Assembly (NCBI RefSeq): GCF_910592395.1
Contig: NC_088322.1
Span: 7,993,431-8,057,430, forward strand
Direction: 5' to 3'
Length of the DNA: 64,000 bases
Source: Lineus longissimus
Lineage: Eukaryota; Nemertea; Pilidiophora; Heteronemertea; Lineidae
Shown here piece after piece: positions 1 through 9,340 of this stretch. Made by a program: the position numbers and the translations under genes. The notes beneath the pieces were generated by a model. The model saw nothing but the letters and a program-made list of their open reading frames with translations. It was not told where the DNA came from and ran no database searches. Within the stretch, counting starts at the first letter, position 1; each line of letters begins with the position of its first letter.

Positions 1-139
1 CTTACTGAATTTGCATTCAAACATAAAGTGAATAGCATTCCAAAAGGAGGGTATACTTCAATCACCAATCTGAATTTAATACAACAAACGCTAGAACCAG
101 AAATGAAAAAGTTAGAAAACCATGCATAGCCTCGTTACA

Positions 140-319
140 ATCCAGAAATATCATTTGGGAGGCCTTCAAAGGTATAATATTTCTTAATGTCACCAGTCTC
201 ATTGTACTACCTTAAATTGGTCAGGCCAACTTCAGCAAGTGCACTTTCGATTATCTCGTTGCTTTATGAAAAGACTTTGAACCTCTTGTTACCGACAGAG
301 TAGAAGGTTTCACCCCGGC
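140..319 (-). pseudogene. Relic of methyltransferase exon 3
   Basis: This stretch is a diverged copy of the end of exon 3 of the intact genes (compare 1228-1410 and 30290-30470). It carries indels and breaks off abruptly at a LINE fragment. The 1-130 stretch before it matches the 3' flank of gene C (29999-30140), so a further gene copy probably once ended here. No catalytic core remains. Confidence 0.75.
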
Positions 320-612
320 GAAGTGGTTACCAAACCTACCGTGACTTCGTTCCCTTGTCGAGACGAAAGGGTGCAGTCTCTGGAAGTTGGGGAGCATGTA
401 TCAGATGACAGTTATCTAAAATACGGTGTTCCGCAAGGACCGGTGGTTGGCTCCAAGTTGTATTGTATATATACCAAACCAATTGGCAATCTGCCATTGC
501 TTCGATAGAAGCCTGTGTCCAGGACTTGAAACCCTGGTTAAAGACAAATGGACTGAAGCAGGATGGCGATAAGACAGAGTTTATTGCATTTCATCCTAAA
601 CACCTTAAATAA
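320..612 (+). mobile_element. Non-LTR retrotransposon reverse-transcriptase fragment
   Basis: The plus-strand reading contains YGVPQGPVVGS at about 420-455, the reverse-transcriptase block that precedes the catalytic YADD in CR1/Jockey-like LINEs. Further on it has an LKPWLKTNGLKQDGDKTEF stretch typical of the region after the active site. The YADD segment between them is missing, so this is an internally deleted fossil. It abuts the exon-3 relic on its left. Confidence 0.7.
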
Positions 613-1192
613 TGTCTCCCATATTTGTCTCTTTCACGAACGGATCTATGTAATAAAGTATTACTTGCAAATAGTATTGTGGTATATAAAATCATATGAG
701 GAACGTTCAAAATTTCCATTTCAATAATTGCTTGCACACTGGTTTTTGCTTGGGTTCCTATATTTGTGTCCGACAATAGACCTCTTCATTCATACCAAGT
801 TTGTCGCAGTGATATTCGTCACTTGGTCTTTTTTTCTTTTCTTTTCTTTTCTTTTTAGACGAACATGTGGGTTTGCTACCAACTACAAAGCCTTATTTGA
901 GCATGCGAGAGAGCCTCTGTAGATAAATTAACAAACAATTGAATAGGGGCCTATACACCCCTCATTTCATCTTCCACTAAATCATTCCCAGATGATCACA
1001 ATGTCCCCAGGCAGGACATTTAATACATCAAACGCTGGAATCAGATATGAAAAATCGCTTTGAATACTATGCATAGCCTCGTTACATTGAGGAGCTGTTA
1101 GCTAGATGTCCATCTACAATGTACGGTCCATATACGAGGAACTTGTTTATAGCTAGTGGCTGGACTTCAGTGTGATGTGCACTGTTCGCGCA
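613..1192. other. Non-coding stretch, 3' flank of methyltransferase gene A
   Basis: No gene is seen. Bases 633-720 resemble 45850-45925, including a shared TATTACTTGCA and a GAGGAACGT stretch, so this is a low-copy repeat. A short pyrimidine tract lies at 830-860. Bases 1060-1190 match the 3' flank of gene C at 30125-30250. Confidence 0.5.
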
Positions 1193-1745
1193 TCATCCAC
1201 TGATTCGTGTGGCACTGACCGCAAACAATCCAGAAAAATCATTTGAGTAGCCCTCAAAGGTATATTTCTTAATGTCACTAGTCTCATTGTACCATTTTAA
1301 ATTGGTCAGGCCAACCTCGGCAAATGCACTTTCTATTATCTCGTTGCTTAATGGAAAGGCTTTGAACTTCTTTTTACCGACATAGTAGAACGTTTCACCC
1401 AGAACCCCGGCCATGAATAACATTCCCCCCGGCTTGAGAAGTGAGGTCACGTGTTTAACAGCACTCCTATATGATGATTCGTCAGAACACGCTGCCTCTA
1501 AACAGAGGCTGGATGTGATGACGTCGAAGGGTTCCAAGACCAACGGAGCCAATGGGTTCGCTTGGTGAACATCACATGGTACGACCCGTTTGATTGATTG
1601 CCGGATGTGGTCTTGTCTAAGTTTCCATTCATCGCTGAAACGAGACAAAGTTTCGGTAAGGTCGACAACAGGGCAAGGTCTTTCAAGCGGTTTCCAAGAG
1701 TCGAGTGGTGTAAGGAATTGATAACGAACTGGAGTTATTGGTCGT
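1193..1745 (-). CDS. NNMT/INMT-like methyltransferase gene A, exon 3
   Basis: This is the last coding exon, ending SATRISG and a stop. It encodes the C-terminal two thirds of a class I SAM-dependent N-methyltransferase of the NNMT/PNMT/TEMT family. Visible family blocks are VPCDVHQ (the CDV step of the Rossmann fold), FDVITSSLCLEAAC and LLKPGGMLFMAGV. The best in-frame acceptor is the GAG at 1748-1746, because exon 2 ends in phase 2 and needs a single base before the CGA codon; the better-looking pyrimidine tract slightly upstream does not fit the frame. Joined with exons 1 and 2 the reading frame is 927 nt, 308 residues plus stop, a little longer than the roughly 264 residues of vertebrate NNMT. 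The substrate cannot be told from sequence. Confidence 0.85.
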
Positions 1746-1833
1746 CTCACCAAACACCGCAAGGGTGGCGTTACATGTAAAATGGAGGTCAAAACTTAAC
1801 AGCAAATGAATTCAAACGTATTACAGTACGTAC

Positions 1834-2050
1834 CTTTTCCCTTCTAGTGTACACACATATTCAAAGCATCGTTGCCAGTTGTGGGCATCAGGGTCACCAT
1901 TCACCCATTTTAGGATTTCATCCAGATTTTGAGTTGCATAATCTGAGCAGACTATCTCTGAAGATCGAATTCCGGCGGAAATGACAGAATAGATACTCGG
2001 GCCAGACCCAACATCAAGGAGTCTGCTACCATCACGAATTCCTGCCGCAG
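1834..2050 (-). CDS. NNMT/INMT-like methyltransferase gene A, exon 2
   Basis: This 217-nt exon has a clean acceptor (TTTTCTTCAG) and donor (GTACGTAC). It encodes the SAM-binding segment LLDVGSGPSIYSVISAG followed by SDYATQNLDEILKWV and FEYVCTLEGK, the order and spacing seen in NNMT-family enzymes (nucleotide loop, acidic ribose contact, then the end of the first half-domain). The first Ala codon is split with exon 1 (G|CT). Gene C has an exon of identical length and phase at 31116-30900. Confidence 0.88.
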
Positions 2051-2586
2051 CTGAAGAAAAATACACATACATGTATATATTTCATCAATAATGTTCGTCG
2101 TCGTCGTCGTCATCATCATCATATTCGGAACCCGCCGATTACTCCATTAAAAACTTTCGGTGACATTAAGTTAATATCATTCTTTAATCTGTACTTGATC
2201 CGATGGTTTATATTGTCATTTCGCATAATTCCCATATCGTCAAATTGAATACATGTACCAGATTAGTCACGTCCTATGATTGTATTATCTGGAAAGGCGT
2301 GCTGACTAATATCCTTTTTGTGATCATTGGTATTAGAGGGGGTCGGGTATTGGAAAGACCCATTGATCATCTTAGAATTTGACCGTGAACCCTAAACCAT
2401 TCTTTTTATATAATGGCAAGTTTACTAACTAAATAAGGTATACACTGATATTCCAACATGATTGATTTAGCAGGTTCAGCATAATCAGCGTTTGTAAATT
2501 GTAAATCCCGCCACCTGCAAACTCGTCGGCCAGACAGGAAGTGACGTCATCTCAGGCACCTCATAAATATCAGAACCAAACAAAAC
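2051..2586. other. Intron 1 sequence of gene A with short microsatellite
   Basis: A GTC/ATC trinucleotide run sits at about 2098-2122. The region up to about 2405 is homologous to gene C intron 1, where it is split into 31140-31312 and 39618-39835 by a gypsy insertion. From about 2410 the two diverge. A TATA-like CATAAATAT at about 2561 precedes the P2X7-like gene start. Confidence 0.6.
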
Positions 2587-2876
2587 ATGGCGAATGCATA
2601 CAGCGAAAGCGATTCTTCATCAATTTGTAGCGATTGCAGTACATGTACTTCATCGTCTGCTCTCAGCCAATTTCTTGCTGCCGATTACGATAGTGGTGAT
2701 GATGATGAGTTATTCGGCGATGTTGGGGATCCAGAGCCAGTTCCTGGACCGATAGAACCCTACATGTTTGAACCCGTACCTGAACAAGTGGAAGTACAGC
2801 ATCATCATGTACAGGCGCAGGCAGCTGTAGTAGCAGAAGAAGAACAGCGGCCAACGAGGCGAGATAATCTTGACTG
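2587..2876 (+). CDS. P2X7-intracellular-domain-like protein, exon 1
   Basis: The ATG at 2587 opens a Ser/Asp/Glu-rich, probably disordered N-terminus followed by a proline- and histidine-rich stretch and then RRDNLDW. The exon closes at TG|GTATGG. The split codon TG|G restores Trp, so exon 2 continues as WCHCDNC, a typical start of this zinc-binding domain. No membrane segment is present, so it is not a channel. It lies within intron 1 of methyltransferase gene A on the opposite strand. Confidence 0.8.
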
Positions 2877-3297
2877 GTATGGAATATTACAGTTTTATTG
2901 TTTTATCTAGACACCCGTGACCAGCATGTTGGAGACGGAGGCCATTATTTTCAAGCACTGTCACCCACTGAACACTATAAATGAAGAGCCTACCTACCTA
3001 CCACTGTACCAGTACCATCGCCAACTATCTATAGCCTACCGGTACCGTATACCAGGGACCATATTCACAAAGGCCTCATGACTTTACGCAGTGCATGAGC
3101 TTTTGTCCGTTTGCGGGTGTCCTTTTGTTCAATCCCAACTCACAAAAGATTTGTGTGCTCTTATTAACGTTGCGTGGACTTACTTCGTGAATAAGGTCGA
3201 CCATGTACTACTACCATGACACTGCTTGTTAATCTCATGACTACAATGTCACTGTCACTGATATGATAAATACAGGCCTATATTGCTATCATTTCAG

Positions 3298-3706
3298 GTG
3301 CCACTGCGACAACTGCCAGATCCAGCAAAAAGAGAATGAATGTACGTGCTGCCACGAGATCCAAAGGGTTCAAGACAAGATGGCAGAGATAGAGGCCGAG
3401 GGGACGACATGTATCATCCAATACCCAGGATTCATGTCAGTTTGCCTGGACCATCATGTCCTGCAGGTGGCCTGGCTTCAATACAGACAGCAGCATGGTC
3501 GGGCAGCATATGATGGGCCGTATGAGAAGAGGATGCGGCACATCAGCTACAGACAGTTAGCGAGGTGGTGTTGGGGGTTTCTGGGGCGGGATGTCCGTGT
3601 GGTTTTGCCATCATGTGCAGTGAGTCGGACAAGGGCACAGTTCATGCCCCCCGGACTCGAGGAGGATGCTGAATTCAGAGGTTTTCATCACGGGGACTCT
3701 GACTAG
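3298..3706 (+). CDS. P2X7-intracellular-domain-like protein, exon 2
   Basis: The exon follows a good acceptor (TATCATTTCAG) and ends at a stop at 3706. It encodes the cysteine-rich domain known from the cytosolic tail of the P2X7 receptor: CHCDNC, then CTCCHEI, then VCLDHHVLQVAWLQY, then RWCWGFLGRDVRVVLPSCAV followed by an Arg-rich end. In P2X7 this tail binds zinc and guanine nucleotides. Stand-alone versions are abundant in cnidarians, lancelets and echinoderms and are of unknown function. The two exons join into a protein of about 232 residues (699 nt including the stop), which looks intact. Confidence 0.85.
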
Positions 3707-3943
3707 ACACTGGCTATTGTGACCATGAAGTACAATGACATTGACGAACAAGAAATATTGTGTTCAGTTGCATGTATTTGTTAATCTGTACAAAATTTTA
3801 AAGTTTCAAATTTTAAATACATTGCTCATATAAAATGCCAATACTGGTGATGTTATGTTTGTTAAACAGGACCTGTACAAAATCAATGATGACTAGGCCC
3901 AAGGCCGGGCATGCAATTTGTGATAGCTTCAACTTGATGATCG
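3707..3943. other. 3' flank between converging genes
   Basis: A/T-rich sequence after the P2X7-like gene. No further gene is seen. Confidence 0.4.
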
Positions 3944-4177
3944 TCAAACCAAATATGCTCCCACCACATACAGTTTACACTGGAATCTAGAAGTCCAACA
4001 CAAGTTATTTCCCCACATGCTCCACGTAGCGTTTTCCACTCCGGTATCTGTTGATGGCTTCCTGCTTATCGGATGTTCGAAGGCGCTGGAAAGTGGGGGT
4101 GGGGGTTCTTCATTCTGACAGATTTCTCCAGCTCGGATGATTCTGCACACCTCTTTCTGAAGTTCAGTCACATAGTC
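3944..4177 (-). CDS. Possible exon of a minus-strand gene (THAP locus)
   Basis: A TTTTTTCAG acceptor at about 4178 opens a frame YVTELQKEVCRIIRAGEICQ that runs to a stop at 3944. Its phase (two bases before the first full codon) matches the donor of the candidate exon at 4464. An alternative acceptor at about 4088 after a pyrimidine tract would give a short last exon ending YVEHVGK. No domain is recognised. It is included because two candidate exons fit in phase. Confidence 0.3.
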   Translation of the reverse strand, partial: DYVTELQKEVCRIIRAGEICQNEEPPPPLSSAFEHPISRKPSTDTGVENATWSMWGNNLCWTSRFQCKLYVVGAYLV

Positions 4178-4463
4178 TGAAAAAAGACAGTTGTGGTGAT
4201 GAACAGCAATTAGTCAGCGGTGACCTTGGAAAAGGGGCTGGTCAATATTTCAAATTACATATATGTGTTCATTTGTAAACTGCCAGCACATTCTAATTAC
4301 AGGATGTTTTGAAGCGTTTCCCCATTCACTTGAAAGACTGGCTAGGGACACTTTTCATGGACCACCCTGTAGTATTACTTTGGAAATGATACTCATCCGC
4401 AGGGGAACATCATAGATTCCTTCACCTGGCCTATTTTTTTAGAACAAAATAATACAGACTTAC

Positions 4464-4601
4464 TGAATGTGCACTTGATCAGAACACGTTTCACTGAAAA
4501 GCCTCCCTTCTTGAATTTGGGGAATGAAACGTTGAATTGTTCTGCCCCATTCTCGAGTTTGGCTTGGTCCCTGCCACTGTTCTCATTGAAGTGGAGTCCA
4601 G
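4464..4601 (-). CDS. Possible internal exon of a minus-strand gene (THAP locus)
   Basis: The frame reads FPKFKKGGFSVKRVLIKCTF and ends at a strong donor, CATTCA|GTAAGT. The acceptor is less clear; GTTAG just right of 4601 is compatible. The reading is phase-compatible with the exon at 4177-3944 but not directly with the THAP exon at 6293, so at least one exon would be missing between them. No known domain is recognised. Confidence 0.3.
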
Positions 4602-4788
4602 CTAACTAGCCTACAAGTAGAAACATATTAACATGTGAATGTGAGCGGTCAGTTTGGCATAATTATGTATGCTTATGCTTATGTAGGCTTTAAAAAACTA
4701 CATTGATGGGTACAATAGTTGAGTGCCAAGTGGAAATGTCATAACCATTGAACGAAGTCATATGACACATCACACAAGACTACTAGAC

Positions 4789-5744
4789 CAGAAAATGCAT
4801 GCTGCATACCGTCTGCAGACTGGGGGTTTTCTCATGAGTCAATAGAATCTAAGGTTTGGAATTAGGGGACCATATCAGTAGTTGCTTTGCGCCAACTTTT
4901 TTTCAAAGTTTGTTTTCTTATATTTGAATTACCTGTGAATCATCTTGCAGGAAGATTTTTTTTGGGTGTGCATGACAGATGACGTACTTAATACAGAACA
5001 TGTATATTGTATCGGCCTGTTGTGCCTCGTGCGCCTGGTGGATTGGCCGGCAAGGTTGGGTTCGTTTCAAAGGCAGCATTTCATGATAAAAAGTGCTGAA
5101 TGACATGGGTAAATATAATCAGAGTCTTTCTATACAAAGTATAGAAAGACTCTGATATAATTAAAGATAACAGAATGAAGAAACCCAGGGAACAGAAAAC
5201 CATTGTATATCAAACACCCACCTTGACGGTTCTCCTCTGTCTCTTGATGTTTAGTGAAAATACTGGTCTCTTTGACATTCTAAACAGGTGTTGTTAGGCC
5301 AAATAAAAAATGTTTTTAGGCAAATGTTTATTACTACAGTCCTGGTCACAAGATACATCCTAGCTGATTAGCATCATGTAGGCCCTACGTGCTAAATCCG
5401 TGCGAGTCACACATACATGTAGCGTGCCAGTGGATGCACTTGGTTCACAGTTAAAGGAATTTAGGCCTACACCCCAACTCGTGGTGTATAGCAAAGCCTG
5501 TTTGCACAACGGCCTAGATAATCTTTGTTCTACCGTTTGGCATATACCTGAAATGGCCTCTTATTTTTTAGTGTGAAAATCACATGGCAACTGTTGAGAT
5601 GGTCCCCTAATTCCAGATCTTAATTTTAATACAGAAGTTGGCTGAAAGCAACTGCTGATATGGTCCCCTAATTCCAGACCTTAGATTCTATTGACTCATG
5701 AGAAAACCCCCAGTCTGCAGACGGTATACAGCATGCATTTTCTG
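4789..5744. mobile_element. Non-autonomous element with ~110-bp terminal inverted repeats
   Basis: Bases 4789-4900 and 5633-5744 are inverted copies, beginning CAGAAAATGCATGCTG on each side with a few mismatches. The 730-bp interior has no convincing open frame. No target duplication was identified at the ends, so the superfamily is open. Near its middle is a separate perfect hairpin (5118-5156). Confidence 0.75.
5118..5156. repeat. Perfect palindrome, 18-bp stem with AAA loop
   Basis: ATCAGAGTCTTTCTATAC is followed by AAA and then its exact reverse complement. It lies inside the inverted-repeat element and could be a cruciform or a processed RNA hairpin; nothing decides between these. Confidence 0.85.
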
Positions 5745-6292
5745 TCCGCCTGCCTGCGTGCAAGGCCCTATGCATATGCACAACCTACTTGGCTACAGCT
5801 TGCTACATTTATAGTGAAGAGGCCTACCATTACCAATACCATGAATACCATGTCAATGTCAGGCCTGGCTTATATGTAGGCTATATAACCATGTACATGC
5901 CCACATCACCTGAGTATTCAACACAATAACATTTCGATTACTACAGAATAGCCGGTGTAACATCTGTGGTTGTTTCCCATGTGTCAGTGTTTCCAAACAA
6001 TAGGCAGCTAGAGAGACCATGACTTTTCAATAGGGGGAAACACAGAAAAACTTGTCAATCTATATTTTAGCGTTCCCAAACAATGAGGGGAAACACTCAA
6101 AAAATAGAAACACTCAAAAACATAACACCGGGACAGTAGTAGCTCTGTACCTTATGATTATGTACACTCTGTCCCTCTGTACATTATGTACACATTCCTA
6201 CCATTTAGCACAGAGTGTCCCGGGTGTTCTGCAGTTGCGCCGCGTCTAAATAATAGGAATTTATTAGGGCTACAGAATCAAAATGTGCTTAC
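5745..6292. other. Non-coding, no gene seen
   Basis: Simple-sequence-rich DNA with ACTCAAAAA repeats at 6085-6125 and several TGTACATT motifs. Open frames here are short and show no domain. Confidence 0.4.
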
Positions 6293-6543
6293 TTCTTCTG
6301 AAAACCACTTTCGTTCTGGGCAAACGATAATGGTACTTCAAAACAATCGTCAGTGAAGTGTTTTGAACACACTACGGCCGAAGTGTTGGTCGGTTTCGGA
6401 TCCACGAAGTCCGCTCTCGTTGTTTGTACAAACTTCACCAACTGACGTCGAATTGCTGTTTTTTTCGGAAATGAATGCTTCGAAAGAGCACTCGATGCAT
6501 CGGCCGTGGCACTACAGCCGAACAAAACACATCTATTCACCAT
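6293..6543 (-). CDS. THAP zinc-finger domain, first exon
   Basis: ATG at 6543. The exon encodes the start of a C2CH THAP DNA-binding domain: CVLFGC near the N-terminus, a basic helix region RRQLVKFVQTTR, and CSKHFTDDCF about 45 residues later, which supplies the second Cys and the His of the zinc site. It ends at a good donor (GAAGAA|GTAAGC). The AVPTIF motif that usually closes a THAP domain must be in a later exon and was not found. THAP domains occur in transcription regulators and P-element-derived transposases; which this is cannot be said. It lies in intron 1 of methyltransferase gene A on the same strand. Confidence 0.75.
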
Positions 6544-6769
6544 ATCAATTGATATTTCGCATGATATCTCAAGAAACTATTCACAAGCAAATGCACTGCA
6601 CCGTCCGCCATGATATTCCTGAGATCGCTCGGCCTTCGATAAAACGAACCACATTGCTTGAAATCGATTTTTTTTAAATTAATTGTTTTCTTAATGCATA
6701 CTTAGACCTTCTAAACCAACATGTTGGTGCCATCCAGTTATACCTTTTAAAGAACAGACTAGTTCTTAC

Positions 6770-6926
6770 CCGTGAGCTCGTGAAGCATCTCTAACAACTT
6801 GTCGCAGAATCGGCTCTCCCGCCCGTGGTAATTCGCCAAAAAGATTTTCGGGTCGAAAAGTGTATTGTAGTCGACTCCAGATAATCTTGCCGTCTCTAGT
6901 GATTCGGAAGCTGGATCGTTAGCCAT
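6770..6926 (-). CDS. NNMT/INMT-like methyltransferase gene A, exon 1
   Basis: The ATG is at 6926, and the exon runs 157 nt to a GGTAAGA donor. It reads MANDPASES, then SGVDYNTLFDPKIFLANYH, the N-terminal Y...F.P signature that covers the substrate pocket in NNMT, INMT and PNMT. The single leftover base fits the split Ala codon of exon 2 at 2050. The start is supported because exon-1 copies of genes B and C begin at the same ATG. The intron to exon 2 is 4.7 kb and contains other genes. Confidence 0.82.
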
Positions 6927-7436
6927 GATAAGAAGCAATGGTGCAAAGTGCCTACGGGCGCAGTTCTGATGCAGCTAACCTGGTCTTTCTGTTGTTTTGC
7001 ACCAGGTTTACATCAGTGTTTACAAATCATTGATCTTCTGTGCTGTTCTATTTACAATTCAATGACCTTTTGTGATATTCTTATAGAATAGCACAGCACG
7101 GCACTGATCTGTGAACACTAAAGTGGCACCAGATTGTGAAATATGTACATGTATAAGGAAATTGTCCGCAGCGTATGACATTAATGATGTCATTGCTGTA
7201 TTATCATAATGGAATAGGAAGTGACTATTTGGCAAGCCCGGCTCACCAAACAGCGCCTTTTTTCTGCCCTAGATGGAGAGCCCAACTCATGCATATTCAA
7301 CCATCCAGGAGCTCATTATCATTCGTGGAAACACGATAAGCAACACTGGAGTTACAGTGAAACGCCGTTAGAAATGCACACTAATGCATTTAACATGCTT
7401 ATCAGTTAAATCACGTTTATGACTTTTTTTGTAAAT
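6927..7436. other. 5' flank of gene A and left border of palindrome
   Basis: Bases 6927-7020 resemble sequence upstream of exon 1 in genes B and C, so part of the promoter or 5' UTR is shared. An imperfect dyad, TTTGGCAAGCCCGG..CCAAACA, lies at 7224-7256 and resembles several at 22440-22585. No gene is seen. Confidence 0.45.
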
Positions 7437-7474
7437 CCATACAGTCATGTACATGAGTTGTTTATGGGTGACTC

Positions 7475-7860
7475 TGGCTGATGATTGACCTAGTTAGGAT
7501 TGCCCTAGTTTCAAGTGACCTTGACCTCCCATGTCCTTGACCTTGGAGGATAGGAATGATTTTAGAATGACCTTGACCGAGAAAGATGGTTTTAATTGAC
7601 CTAGTTAGCCTTGCCCTAGTTTCAAGTGACCTTGACCTCCCATGGCCTTGACCTTTAATTGACCTAGTTAGCATTGCCCTAGTTTCAAGTGACCTTGACC
7701 TCCCATGACCTTGACCTTTAATTGACCTAGTTAGCATTGCCCTAGTTTCAAGTGACCTTGACCTTTAATTGACCTAGTTAGCATTGCCCTAGTTTCAAGT
7801 GATCTTGACCTCCCATGGCCTTGACCTTGGAGGATAGGAATGCTTTGAGAATGACCTTGA
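7475..7860. repeat. ~63-bp minisatellite rich in TGACCTTGACC
   Basis: Tandem units of about 63 bp contain TGACCTTGACCTCCCATG, TTAATTGACCTAGTTAGCA and CCCTAGTTTCAAG. The right arm has the same array with fewer units (22020-22262), which accounts for most of the length difference between the arms. Each unit holds several AGGTCA-type motifs on the minus strand. Confidence 0.85.
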
Positions 7861-8671
7861 CCGAGAAAGATGAGTGTTTGCCCACTCTTGTCCTTGAAAC
7901 GGTGAAGGTTATTTTCAAACCATCTGTCACATTTGAAATGAGGGTGCATTGGTCAATTAACCCAGCAAATGACCCGAGGCAAGGGCCTAAAACATGTGCT
8001 GCAAAATGCACAGGCATAACAATGCATACAAAATTACCAACCATAGGCCCTATATCTTAACTTCCAAATTACAGAAAAATTATAAAGATAATTAAAATAA
8101 AAAACTCACCAAACTTTGCTCCATTGGTTCACTTTAAATCCCACAGATTACAAATCCTTAAAATCCAAAACTTCCAAGAAGAAATTGGAAAAGAAAGGGA
8201 ACAACATCCTTTCTAAACCTCCTCCACCATCTTCAAGTCCAAAAGAGGCCCACATAGAATGTAAGGGGCTACCTAGAGGCCCACAGAACCATAACCAATC
8301 AAAAATGTCAAAAGGGAGGCAAATTTAAAAGGTCCAAACCAGAGCTGCCTCCTATCCTAAGATTTTGAAACTAAATTAAAGACTGGGCTCTACAGTGTCC
8401 TTGACTTCCAGGGTCTTATTTTTCCAGGGGGAGGGGGACACTTTCTACTTTTACACTGGCACGTTCCGAAACATCGCGGATGCGTGCGATCCATAGAAAT
8501 GTGTGGTATTTTCCATCACCAGGGCATAGACAAGCGTCCATAGAAATTGTCTCTACTCATGTTGATGTCCGGCTGTCAAGATGTCAAGAGAAAACATTGT
8601 ATTCATTCCGTATCTTTCTAATGCTGTATTATAAAACACTTGAATAAAATTGTTGTATTGCTATTTTTGCA
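7861..8671. other. Polinton end region without recognised gene (left arm)
   Basis: Sequence between the minisatellite and the MTTFNDH gene, conserved in the right arm at about 21226-22015. Frames are short and have no recognisable domain. A G-run follows TTTTTCC at about 8420. Confidence 0.4.
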
Positions 8672-9019
8672 TCACGTTTCCAAATGAATGCGTGCAGAAG
8701 TGTGACAAAAGAGGCGTCCGGTATAGTGACCAGTAGGTATTGTGCATGTCTTCCAAGCTTCAGGGTTTTTACCCATTTTTGGGTCGGGGTCATCGCTGGT
8801 TGGGATGTAAATGTGAAAAGTGTTATTGGTTTCGTTGACATTGCTCCAGGTGCGTGGATATTTTATCTCCGCAAGGCCGACCTCCCAATTTTCAGCAGAG
8901 CCGAGTCTGATGGCTGCGCTGAGCTGCTTTGTGTAATGACCTATTGTATTGTCGGGAAAGTATTTCAAGGAGCTATTGCAGGGTAAAGAAACATAAAAAT
9001 GGTCATTAAAAGTAGTCAT
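8672..9019 (-). pseudogene. Polinton-associated protein MTTFNDH (left arm), truncated
   Basis: The 115-aa frame starts MTTFNDHFYVSLPCNSS, followed by YFPDNTIGHYTKQL and NWEVGLAEIKYPRTW. I recall similar N-termini in uncharacterised proteins of invertebrate mobile elements of this type, usually longer, so the abrupt end after GHYTG looks like a truncation or frameshift. The function is not established; a virion role would be a guess. The right-arm copy (20878-21225) has the same length and the same end, so the truncation predates the duplication. Confidence 0.6.
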
Positions 9020-9340
9020 TTTGCCTTAATTGGGAAAACGTTTCTTGGTTAATGCACACGTGTTCTCGGGTATTGATGGATTCGGTAACAAGTAACCTAA
9101 ACAGCTGCACAGGAGAGAGAGATCCACACAGTACTTTCACCGTTGGCAATAGCTATATCAATGAGAGCAGTAACGATCACTATGTAAATAATTATGATCT
9201 GGGCAAAGAAATTATCTCGGGTTTAGGGACATTGTGACCAAAAAGTTTCCAACTCTTCTGTTGTGAAGTGATTGAATCGTTGCCGTCGCCTTCCTTGTTT
9301 TCAGATCCGCGTGTCATTTCTGCAATCATGCTTTGTTTAC
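9020..9340. other. Spacer between MTTFNDH gene and integrase (left arm)
   Basis: Contains a 61-codon plus-strand frame (9052-9237) starting 33 bp from the divergent MTTFNDH start. The frame is mirrored in the right arm (20845-20660). It has no recognisable domain and may be chance. Confidence 0.35.

Noticed and set aside
7462-7949. Proteins encoded in the minisatellite (repeated GRSRSLETRA)
   Set aside because: The frames follow the tandem repeat and have no start context, domain or constancy between arms.
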